Source: Glandiceps talaboti (lineage: Eukaryota; Hemichordata; Enteropneusta; Spengelidae). From it: DNA of 10,000 nucleotides. A program made the translations under genes and the position numbers. This document shows, piece after piece, positions 1 to 8,375 of this stretch. Each line of letters begins with the position of its first letter. Position 1 is the stretch's first letter. The DNA is taken from NCBI RefSeq assembly GCF_964340395.1, contig NC_135549.1, positions 2,752,501 through 2,762,500 on the forward strand. Reading direction: 5' to 3'. The notes beneath the pieces were generated by a model. It was not told the origin of the DNA, did no database searches, and saw only the letters and a list, made by a program, of their open reading frames with translations.

Positions 1-1404
1 CTACATCGCACATCAATATTTGCAACGTTAAAATGCGCATGACCCATTTAGTCAATATTCGTGATACATTCTGCTAATGACACCAACTTGTCAAGTGTTA
101 GCATTGAGTAAAGGATCTGGAAGCAAGCAGCGAATCTGTTACCAAGGAAACCAGAAAGCTATCTCCATCAACGATGGTCCGGATAGATGATTAGTTACGC
201 GATAATGATGTACATCTAAATCCTCTTCTCGATATTTCAGATAACCAAGATATTGGATCTCGTTAATTTTGTTTTCCTGACAGAATAAAGCTTGTTAATG
301 TATACGAGGAAAACACGGAAATCACACTGCTCGCAGCAGGCTATGAACGAAATTTAGTTATGAATCACGAAGGTCATGACTGTTTTTAACTTGAAGGTCA
401 TCTTCTACCAAGCCCAGCTGCTCTTGACCTCGAGCGTCCTTATAATGAAACAAACGATACATTGCTACTGCTCATCCATCAAATGTCTTAGCTCCATCCC
501 TCTATCAACAATATATCTAGGTAATCAATTTTAATGACAAATTTGTTTTCTACGACTACTAAAATTAAGTTGTGATACACCAGGAATTTGCTGGTATCCA
601 ATAATTTTTGGCGGGAAAGTTGTGGTACTGAAAAGTTGACGGGAATTTGAAAGAAGATGTATATAGGTTTATTTCGTGTAGAAATTAAAGATCGTTATAG
701 ATTTTACTACATGTGTCCTATTTATATCTTATTACACCACAAAGTGAAGTACATGTGCAGCAACGATCATTCTATCCATCAATTATAGTCAATTCAAGTT
801 GGATTAATTTCTCACGTTTTCCCCATCAGTTTTCCATTATCAAAATTGAGTACAGTGACATATTACTCTCATCTTCTAGTTAACAAATACGTGGAATGGC
901 AAGTCCCCACTTCTCAAATATGACCCGTCCAATCAACCAAAGTAGGGATAATCGAATATTTTAAGTAGTAATTTCAAAACTATGTTATCTACAAATAAAG
1001 TCTGTCATTTCAAGTGGTGGGTTATAGCTGTATTACATTTACTAACCAATCGTTTGCATCTACATTAAAATCTTAATCTCATAACAGAGATAATTCTAAA
1101 TAGAATCTTAACCCTATTGCGAGTTTTGTTGGTAATTTATTTGATCACAGTAAATATCATAGCAAAGTATTTCTAGAAATATTTAACGATTGAAATCAGT
1201 ATAAGCTGGAAATGACCGTACGAATATCTCCAGCACGTACTAGCAATAAGTTTCTACGGGCGATCATAAATTAAATGGCGCTGTACACACAATTATTTTC
1301 TAAGCCCATTAGCCTCAGTCTCCTCCATAATTCTGACTTCACTTAGCTTCGTAATATCAAACATTACTCATTCTCTTTATTTACAGTCATTAATATTCAG
1401 TTTT
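1..1404. other. Non-coding sequence, no gene recognised
   Basis: AT-rich sequence with frequent stops in all frames and no recognisable protein, RNA gene or repeat array. The only motif that stands out is an E2F-consensus-like TTTGGCGGGAAA at 607-618, for which no adjacent gene is visible. The last bases before the minisatellite (about 1394-1404) weakly resemble the end of a repeat unit (attcagtttt versus gttcaattct). Confidence 0.6.
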
Positions 1405-3264
1405 ATGGTGATTATTTCTTTCAGCCCAGGGTACATCACACTATGTGTTCAATTCTATGGTGATCATTTCTTTCAGCCCAGGGTACAGCACTATATGTGT
1501 TCAATTCTATGTTGATCATTTCTTTCAGCCCAGGGTACATCACTATATGTGTTCAATTCTATGTTGATTATTTCTTTCAGCCCAGGGTACATCACTATAT
1601 GTGTTCAATTCTATGTTGATCATTTCTTTGAGCCCAGGGTACATCACTATATGTGTTCAATTCTATGGTGATCATTTCTTTCAGCCCAGGGTACATCACA
1701 CTATGTGTTCAATTCTATGGTGATCATTTCTTTCAGCCCAGGGTACAGCACTATATGTGTTCAATTCTATGTTGACCATTTCTTTCAGCCCAGGGTACAT
1801 CACTATATGTGTTCAATTCTATGTTGATCATTTCTTTCAGCCCAGGGTACATCACTATATGTGTTCAATTCTATGGTGATCATTTCTTTCAGCCCAGGGT
1901 ACATCACTATATGTGTTCAATTCTATGTTGATCATTTCTTTCGGCCCAGGGTACATCACTATATGTGTTCAATTCTATGGTGATCATTTCTTTCAGCCCA
2001 GGGTACATCACTATATGTGTTCAATTCTATGTTGATCATTTCTTTCAGCCCAGGGTACATCACTATATGTGTTCAATTCTATGGTGATTATTTCTTTCAG
2101 CCCAGGGTACATCACTATATGTGTTCAATTCTATGTTGATTATTTCTTTCAGCCCAGGGTACATCACTATATGTGTTCAATTCTATGGTGATTATTTCTT
2201 TGAGCCCAGGGTACATCACTATATGTGTTCAATTCTATGGTGATTATTTCTTTGAGCCCAGGGTACATCACTCTATGTGTTCAATTCTATGGTGATCATT
2301 TCTTTCAGCCCAGGGTACATCACTATATGTGTTCAATTCTATGTTGATTATTTCTTTCAGCCCAGGGTACATCACTATATGTGTTCAATTCTATGGTGAT
2401 TATTTCTTTCAGCCCAGGGTACATCACTATATGTGTTCAATTCTATGGTGATTATTTCTTTCAGCCCAGGGTACATCACTATATGTGTTCAATTCTATGG
2501 TGATCATTTCTTTCAGCCCAGGGTACATCACTATATGTGTTCAATTCTATGGTGATTATTTCTTTGAGCCCAGGGTACATCACTATATGTGTTCAATTCT
2601 ATGGTGATCATTTCTTTCAGCCCAGGGTACAGCACTATATGTGTTCAATTCTATGGTAATCATGTCTTTCAGCCAAGGGTACATCACTATATGTGTTCAA
2701 TTCTATGGTGATCCTTTCCTTCGGCCCAGGGTACATCACTGTATGTGTTCAATTCTATGGTGATCATTTCTTTAGGCCCAGGGTACATCACACTATGTGT
2801 TAAATTCTATGGTGATCATTTCTTTCAACCCAGGGTACATCACTCTATGTGTTCAATTCTATGGTGATCATTTCTTTCAGCCCGGGTACATCACTATATG
2901 TGTTAAATTCTATGGTGATCATGTCTTTCAGCCAAGGGTACATCACTATATGTGTTAAATTCTATGGTGATCCTTTCCTTCGGCCCAGGGTACATCACTA
3001 TATGTGTTCAATTCTATGGTGGTCATTTCTTTCAGCCCAGGGTACATCACTCTGTGTGTTCAATTCTATGGTGATCATTTCTTTCAGCCCAGGGTACATC
3101 ACTATATGTGTTCAATTCTATGGTGATCATTTCTTTCAGCCCAGGGTACATCACCATGCATTCAAGTATGTGGTGGTCTTGTCGTCGGTCTAGGGTACAT
3201 GACCATGCATTCAATTCTGTGGTGGTCATGTCGTCGGTCAAGGGTACATAACTGTATGTTCAAG
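1405..3264. repeat. Minisatellite, 52-bp unit, about 36 tandem copies
   Basis: Units begin ATGGTGATCA or ATGTTGATCA, continue TTTCTTTCAG-CCCAGGGTAC, then ATCACTATAT-GTGTTCAATTCT. Starts recur every 52 bp from 1405 (1457, 1509, 1561, 1613 and on) to 3120, except one 51-bp unit at 2861 lacking an A in CCCAGGG. Units differ at a few diagnostic sites: GGTG/GTTG, ATCA/ATTA, TCAG/TGAG/TCGG, CATCAC/CAGCAC, CACTATG/CTATATG and TTCAATTC/TTAAATTC. Units 34-36 (3120-3264) are diverged and shorter, with a GTCGTCGGTC variant, as expected at an array edge. Because 52 is not a multiple of 3, the frame shifts each unit and the short ORFs inside are not credible genes. There are no unique spacers, so it is not a CRISPR array. 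Confidence 0.97.
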
Positions 3265-4905
3265 AGGTCATACAAGAAACCGCAAATAATGAAAGTCATG
3301 ATAAAAGTATCCTAATACGAGAATTTATTATTATTGGATGTTTGTCCCAGTTTATCATTTACAGAGGGTCATACCCTCAGTGAAGCCCTTGCATTTTAAC
3401 GCGTCTGGAAAATGGAATTCATGACCTAATCAGCTAGCCGTACAATTTGTTATAAATATAACTGCACAACGAGTGAGATGTACTATAAATTACTAATACT
3501 GGAAAATGACATCCACGTTTAGTTGAACACTAAACTAGACTTTCGGCTTGTAGTTGATTTTTGGCTATTATCAACAACTCACAACCTAGAATTTTGCCTT
3601 CAATATTTCATTTTAATGTAGCATCGGTCTGAAAACTGGCGCACATTCCTATTGGCTTTTAAATCTACCAACTGTACCAGATTACGTCAGTAGCGTTATC
3701 ACGTGATTAGAATATGTGACCGCTATAGAAAATAGTTTGAGGTCTGAGATTAGAATAAACGGGAAGAGTGCAGTTTTGTGATATAACCATAATTACCCTA
3801 TTTAATGAAAATCACAAAGTCAATCACACAAAAGGATAGATTTCATGATGGAGGGGCTGAACCATTGCTGTTGAAATCGTAAGTTTACCCTTAGCACAAT
3901 TCTAGGCTGTGACTTGTGGTTAATACTACCCAAATCAACTGCACGCCTAGGTGACCACAAACACTCGGGAAAAATGAATAGAGAAAGTTAAAGTATGAAA
4001 AATAGATTACAACTCATAAAAATACAAACAATGTTGCTGAATTGGCAACAGACTCAACTGTGCATTGTGTTGTCAGTCAATAGCCAATTTACAATCCAAT
4101 ACAAACTTAGCGCCGACGGTTTAATTTATTACAGTAGTTGCTGTGATACTCCATATGGGCTGATCGGAACGATAAGCCGCCTGCAATCGCTTGAGTAACC
4201 AAGACTAGATTAATTTCGTTTACAAACATTGTGACAGTTTGATAACATGAAAATATCAATGAAATGATTACCGTATTTATCATAATGCACCACTCAAAAT
4301 GATGGGCTTACAAGTACCTTTTATCTGTTTAGTCTCTACCTATATTATCTATGGTGTTATTAATTGATAAAATATCAGATTATTGTATTACTTTTTGTTT
4401 TGAAATTGTCTGAAAATCTTTGGTGTTAATGAACGGATGCATAGGACGATCAACGTCATGAAAGTAGTTATATTTCCAGCTATTTCCAGCTGTTATATTT
4501 CCACGTCTATCAGCCCTATTTTTTTCGTAATTCGATCACGTGCCTGTTTCCTAAATGTCTGTAAAATTAGTACAAAGACCGTCGATAGTAAAAACTAGGT
4601 AATGCCTTCTGGCGACGATCTTTTACCTAACAAAATACATCATTACTGGAAATAATTATGTAGTTAATTTTACAAATGTATACATATTTCATTTATATAA
4701 ACTATGTAATACAATTTAGATCTCCATTGACATTTCAAGGTTATATCAACTCGTGGCAAGCTTTATTAAAGTGAGTGTAATCTAATAATTCAAATTTTGG
4801 GTCGAAAGTCGACTGCCCCTGACCGTAGAACAATTTGTTTGAGTCAGTGTAGCGAAATTATGACAGTAAATCAGTGACACTGTCATCTCACATACATATA
4901 TAGTG
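3265..4905. other. Non-coding sequence between the minisatellite and the inverted-repeat region
   Basis: AT-rich sequence without a recognisable gene. A 67-codon frame at 3995-4198 has no recognisable motif. Small features: a 6-bp hairpin GAGGGT-cat-ACCCTC at 3363-3377; a promoter-like cluster of ATTGG (3651), TTACGTCA (3682) and ATCACGTGAT (3698); and a short local duplication at 4467-4503. Confidence 0.55.
4467..4503. repeat. Short tandem duplication TATTTCCAGC
   Basis: The 10-mer TATTTCCAGC occurs twice back to back at 4471-4490 and is bracketed by two copies of GTTATATTTCCA (4467-4478 and 4492-4503). This looks like local replication slippage. Confidence 0.7.
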
Positions 4906-5145
4906 TATTATATTATACCAGTATATTGATGGCGCAAATCGAGAGATCTGATTCGTCTAGACATCGACCTAGCGCGTCTAAAATGAGCGATAATGCACAG
5001 TTGGCACGCGTCCAAATTTTGATGTTCACTACATGTTCGTCTAGAACGTTGTAGTCCGTGCAGGGATGGGGGCGCAAATGAAACCAGAAAAATGTTGCGT
5101 CTTATCTTGTTTCCGATATTTTCAATATACTGGTATAATATAATA
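4906..5145. mobile_element. MITE-like element with perfect 24-bp terminal inverted repeats
   Basis: The 24 bases at 4906-4929 (starting TATTATATTATACC) recur as an exact reverse complement at 5122-5145 (TCAATATACTGG...), enclosing 192 bp. The outermost bases are TA on both sides, so a TA target duplication with 22-bp TIRs is possible. The interior has no credible coding sequence, as expected for a non-autonomous DNA transposon. It also holds repeated short words (GGCGCAAAT at 4931 and 5071; TTCGTCTAGA at 4952 and 5037). No transposase is visible and I cannot name a family. The TIR is AT-rich, and other copies in the genome have not been seen, so the mobile-element call is an inference. Confidence 0.5.
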
Positions 5146-5288
5146 GCGATAAACCACCCCCTGGGAATGGTATACCACTCGGTTTTGGCCAGTGAACTCA
5201 ATATATGCACTCGCTATCGCTCGTGCATATATTTCGTTCACTGGTCAAAACCTCTTGGTATACCATTCCCAGGGGGTGGTTTATAGCT
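5145..5288. repeat. Foldback: 66-nt inverted repeat with 12-nt loop
   Basis: The left arm 5145-5210 (AGCGATAAACCACCCC...ATATATGCAC) and right arm 5223-5288 are reverse complements with 7 differences, about 89% identity, separated by 12 nt (5211-5222). The mismatches are one isolated pair at 5148, three adjacent at 5178-5180, one at 5188 that would be a G-U wobble in plus-strand RNA, and two adjacent at 5198-5199. The DNA could extrude a cruciform, or RNA could fold into a long hairpin. The stem is clearly longer than a typical animal microRNA precursor. It begins exactly where the 24-bp inverted repeat of the adjacent MITE-like element ends, so the two may be one composite structure. Confidence 0.92.
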
Positions 5289-5620
5289 TAAATAATGTCG
5301 ATACGGAAGAATTTACTCTTCAATCTACCCTGGTTCGTTTTCTAGATCTAGTCCTAGGTTTGTGCAGAACCCCGACCCCTGGACACGAAGCGGTTCCATT
5401 AGCTTTCCAGGCAAATTAATTTTCTAATCAATATAATGTCTGCTTTGATTTTGCAATTGGTCATAGTATAGGGTTGGGGTAGCTTGAGAGGAGAGGGGGA
5501 GTAGATACAGGCAAACATTATTTACATTTGAGTGACATTAACTATTTTTCTCATATCAAATATTGTTTGATAATTGCTGTATATGAATTTGTTACACTGC
5601 TAGAAACGTCAAAGAATGTC
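5289..5620. other. Non-coding spacer
   Basis: Nothing recognised here beyond GC-richer patches (for example around 5370-5400) and a G-rich run GAGGAGAGGGGGAG at about 5490-5503. The open frames crossing it run into the foldback or the GA microsatellite and show no protein family features. Confidence 0.5.
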
Positions 5621-5714
5621 GAGAGAGAGATAGATAGAGAGAGAGACAGACAGACAGAGAGAGACAGAGACAAAAATAGAGACATAGAGGCAGAGAGAGA
5701 GAGGGGGAGAGAGA
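5621..5714. repeat. Compound GA / GATA / GACA microsatellite
   Basis: A purine-rich imperfect simple repeat made of GA runs interspersed with TAGA and CAGA units, ending in GAGGGGGAGAGAGA. The Arg/Glu/Asp-rich open frame it creates is a low-complexity artefact. A long polypurine tract of this kind can form triplex (H-DNA). Confidence 0.95.
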
Positions 5715-6280
5715 ATATCTAACGTTATCACAACGCTAGTGTATGCATGATGCCCGTACCGTACGTCAGAAAGAACATGCATCTGAAACTAAAGAGGGCG
5801 CTTGCTATTTCCAAGTGCTAAACAAACAAGTCAAGTCGGGTCTGTATGAGCAGAATCGGCTGTGTTGTGAAACTTGGACGGAATGCGTTCAACTGGCACA
5901 TTTTCATATTTTCATATTTTAGTTTATCTAAGATTGTTAATGTAGATCTCGGAGGGGATTTATCAAGTAAATTGCCACGAGACTGACATATTACATGTAG
6001 ATGTAATTCCTTTGAACGTACTGTCTGTTTAGGGTGAACAACTTCTAGTTTATCCGATTACCTGTGAAGACTTCAAATCTACACACACCGTTTATTCGAC
6101 CCCGACCCACTTAAAACTATAATTGTATTTGATGGTACCACAATAGTTATAATTAGACAGTGATGCATCATGACAGTCACAGAGATCTACATGTACGTCT
6201 TTCAACAGCTGCCATATATTCAGTAATGATATAGATACAGAAACAAATGCAAAATTAAGTACGTGTTCACATAGATATCT

Positions 6281-6282
<2 letters not shown>
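5715..6282. other. Non-coding spacer
   Basis: No gene, RNA or long repeat recognised. A small direct repeat CATTTT/CATATTTT occurs at about 5899-5920. Confidence 0.5.

Positions 6283-6317
<35 letters not shown>
6283..6317. repeat. (AC)n microsatellite
   Basis: An uninterrupted AC dinucleotide run of 35 nt (17.5 repeats). The two minus-strand frames translating it as Cys-Val runs are artefacts. Confidence 0.98.
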
Positions 6318-6318
<1 letters not shown>

Positions 6319-7198
6319 CACATGTGTCCAGTGTAATACTGTAATACAATTTACTTTGAACAAGCGGAGATATGCACGACTGATGTTATTATAGTGTGTC
6401 ACCCTAAGTGACATTTGCACTATGCACAACTATGCTAATGCCCGACACCAATGTACCTTACGTGAATATGGGGGTATTTCCTGGCCGATGATTTTGATGT
6501 TGTTGTTCTTGTTTTGATTTTGAAAACTGCTGAGTATCAGTAGAGTTAATGCAATCAATGTAGTATGTACATGTTACAACGTAATGTTGATCGATTACAT
6601 TGTATAATTGTATAACGTCATTCGTTATCTCACTATACCACACATACTAGACCATTGATTGCTTTTTAGTATTATTTATTATTTTACAAACAGTTTAAGG
6701 GTGAGCAAAAGGCAAAAGGAAAAAATAACACATGACCATTCGTATATAATTATATATGTAAGTTACTCACATCCATGTTTCAAAAATTCCTACGAATATA
6801 TATCTTCAGAAAGAAGAACTAAGCATTCATTACTTTCAGCGATGAGTTTACTGTATATTGAATTATTCAAGAGAAAAAGGTTAAAATTTTATAAAGTACA
6901 CGTCAGAATCTGTCAAGGCGAAAGAATTATGAAAAAATCTTAGAGAAGGTGACTAACGACCATACGATATAATAACATTATCAACTGATCTATACATCTA
7001 TGGGAAGACTGGGTCACAAACACAATTCAGACATTGATATTATGTTATGTGAAATGACAATATGATTTATCATCCTTACGTAGGTAATCACCAACAAAGT
7101 GTATAATGAGCACACATCTACCAGTTAAAAATGTCCAGACATATGAGGTCATATCATTTGTAATTTATATCCCACAGTGCAGTATTTACTGGTTTTAT
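6318..7198. other. Non-coding sequence, no gene recognised
   Basis: AT-rich sequence. A 95-codon open frame at 6659-6943 begins with TTG rather than ATG, is Lys/Tyr/Ile-rich as random AT-rich DNA would be, and shows no family motif. A perfect 14-bp palindrome TATATAATTATATA lies at 6743-6756. Confidence 0.5.
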
Positions 7199-7262
7199 AT
7201 TCAATTCAATTCAATTCAATTCAATTCAATAGAACTTTATTCATCCCAGACACGGGCAATTA
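7199..7262 (-). mobile_element. Probable 3' end of a non-LTR retrotransposon with (ATTCA)n tail
   Basis: On the minus strand the sequence reads AATTGCCCGTGTCTGGGATG, AATAAAG, TTCT, then about six copies of the pentamer TTGAA/AATTG (7230-7199). A terminal GGGAT.AATAAAGT followed by a short tandem repeat is typical of the 3' ends of L2/CR1-like LINEs in aquatic animals, which end in microsatellite tails instead of poly(A). The 5' extent is unknown and no reverse-transcriptase coding sequence is present, so it would be a short 5'-truncated copy. The assignment rests on the end motif only. Confidence 0.5.
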
Positions 7263-7338
7263 AATTACCCAATGCCTTCACTAAGTATATATTGTCTTTA
7301 TATATCCGTTGTTTAACACATCACAATATTGATAAAAT

Positions 7339-7369
7339 TCAGTCCTCAAGTAAGAATATTGAGGACTGA
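7339..7369. repeat. Perfect 11-bp hairpin
   Basis: TCAGTCCTCAA at 7339-7349 and its exact reverse complement TTGAGGACTGA at 7359-7369 are separated by 9 nt. It lies downstream of the receptor gene on the minus strand, possibly within a long 3' UTR isoform. No function is evident; there is no U-tract suggesting a Pol III or intrinsic terminator. Confidence 0.75.
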
Positions 7370-7765
7370 GCTCTGTGTTCTATCATTAAGGTCATTATGT
7401 CAAGAATATCCCGATGACGACTGTTAACTCTATACATATTAGTAGAAGAACAATTAAAAACAGTGATGTTAATAGAAGGCCAGAGTTTGTTAAGTAATGT
7501 TGTTCATACAATAATTGTAAGTCATTTTAATGCAGCTATTTGGTTTAGATCCATATTTTTAGTTCTATTTGTAAGTGAAGTACACAAGGATGGCCTTGAT
7601 CTCACGGATACCAGGGTACGCCATTCGTCGAAAGGCCACTTCAGCTGACTTAAAAATAGATGATATATATCGTAGCCACTCGTCGTTAATGCTATTCTCA
7701 GGTCACATACTGTACATGATGAGCTGACCCATACCATGCAATAAACAATCGTGTTTTTCCTAAGT
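7370..7765 (-). other. 3' UTR (near part) and downstream flank of the nAChR gene
   Basis: The sequence directly after the receptor stop codon at 7766 should be 3' UTR at least to a candidate ATTAAA at 7531-7526. The frames open here (61 codons plus, 112 codons minus) have no conserved features. Confidence 0.45.
7526..7531 (-). promoter_or_regulatory. Candidate poly(A) signal ATTAAA for the nAChR gene
   Basis: This is the first canonical or near-canonical signal downstream of the stop at 7766: plus-strand tttaat, read ATTAAA on the minus strand, giving a 3' UTR of about 250 nt. The next candidate is AATAAA at 7241-7236, which probably belongs to a retrotransposon end. There is no transcript evidence, so the choice is tentative. 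Confidence 0.3.
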
Positions 7766-7867
7766 TCAAAAGAACATGACACAAGTCCCAACCAAACAAA
7801 CACAACTGAGAACAATAAGTAATATCCGATCCACCACCACGGCAAGTAGTTTCCAATCATCCGTTAT
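7766..7867 (-). CDS. nAChR alpha-type subunit, last coding exon (M4 and stop)
   Basis: Read on the minus strand after a tacc-ttgcag acceptor, this 102-nt exon gives I-T-D-D-W-K-L-L-A-V-V-V-D-R, then a hydrophobic segment of about 17 residues, then V-M-F-F and TGA at 7768-7766. The D-W-K..A.V.DR motif directly before M4 is a hallmark of nicotinic receptor subunits. It joins the upstream exon in phase 0 (...CIEQDTE | ITDDWK...), restoring the M4 helix that the upstream reading frame lacks. The C-terminal tail after M4 is only a few residues, which is common in the family. A 112-codon open frame over the same bases (7860-7522) is in another frame and is a shadow. With both exons the visible protein is about 420 residues; roughly 100-130 N-terminal residues (signal peptide, loop A, first beta strands) are missing off the window edge. 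Confidence 0.9.
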   Translation of the reverse strand: MTDDWKLLAVVVDRILLIVLSCVCLVGTCVMFF

Positions 7868-8375
7868 CTGCAAGGTATAAAAATTACGGTGTCAATGGCG
7901 TAATAGCTATATGGGTGAAATTAACAAAGGTTGTAGTTGTAACGGCGATTATACATTGAATAATTGTAAGGAATTTAAGAAATTGAAGTGTATCCACAAT
8001 CATGCTTATTATAGCCAAAACAGTTAAGCTATTGCTAACAAGGACACGGTCGTGATTGATATGTTGTTTTTGCTCCCATTCTTAAATGTGGACATTGTCA
8101 CACTTTTAAACAACAATAATTTCAAACCGAACACCAGTCCTAGAACAATCTCTGCAACACTTTTCAATTAAGTTATCGAACTTGACCTAAACTCACATTT
8201 TAACCCCCTTTAGTTATCTCATTACGTTATCCCCTTACATCGCAAGTATCTTTTCCCGCCTACATTTGCCTGTTACTAAGTCTTTGATCAAAAAGAACAA
8301 TTTTGGCAAATAATCATTTTGTCTGGATTCAGATTTTAAAGGAGATTCAAGAGTAAGTTGGCGTTTAATTATTAC
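7868..8375 (-). other. Last intron of the nAChR gene, phase 0
   Basis: The intron runs from GTAATAATT (donor after GAG, 8376) to TTGCAG (acceptor at 7870-7868), 508 bp, AT-rich, with GT-AG ends and phase 0. It falls between the MA helix of the cytoplasmic loop and the DWK motif before M4. The coding frame of the upstream exon stays open for 46 codons into the intron (stop at 8237-8235). That read-through tail has no family similarity and no membrane segment, which supports splicing rather than a gene end at 8235. Confidence 0.88.

Noticed and set aside
2849-3193. 114-codon plus-strand frame across the end of the minisatellite
   Set aside because: The frame is open only because the 52-bp units cycle through three frames without a stop in this stretch; it has no non-repeat sequence and no family features. 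The minus-strand frame at 3047-3241 is likewise repeat-derived.
1405-3264. CRISPR array
   Set aside because: The units are contiguous with no unique spacers, and the surrounding DNA is eukaryotic.
4908-5419. Overlapping short frames on both strands (100, 64 and 75 codons) over the inverted-repeat region
   Set aside because: They lie mostly in the MITE-like and foldback sequence, share no motif with known proteins, and the arms would encode each other's antisense.
5528-5722. Frame with an Arg/Glu/Asp-rich C terminus
   Set aside because: This is a translation of the GA/GACA microsatellite.
6092-6429. Minus-strand frames with Cys-Val repeats
   Set aside because: These are translations of the (AC)n microsatellite; no other protein features.
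6659-6943. 95-codon plus-strand open frame
   Set aside because: It starts with TTG and has AT-driven composition; no domain, signal or splice context supports a gene.
7522-7860. 112-codon minus-strand frame with a hydrophobic N terminus
   Set aside because: It overlaps the true last receptor exon in another frame. The DWK...DR/M4 reading is the conserved one; the hydrophobicity here is a shadow of M4.
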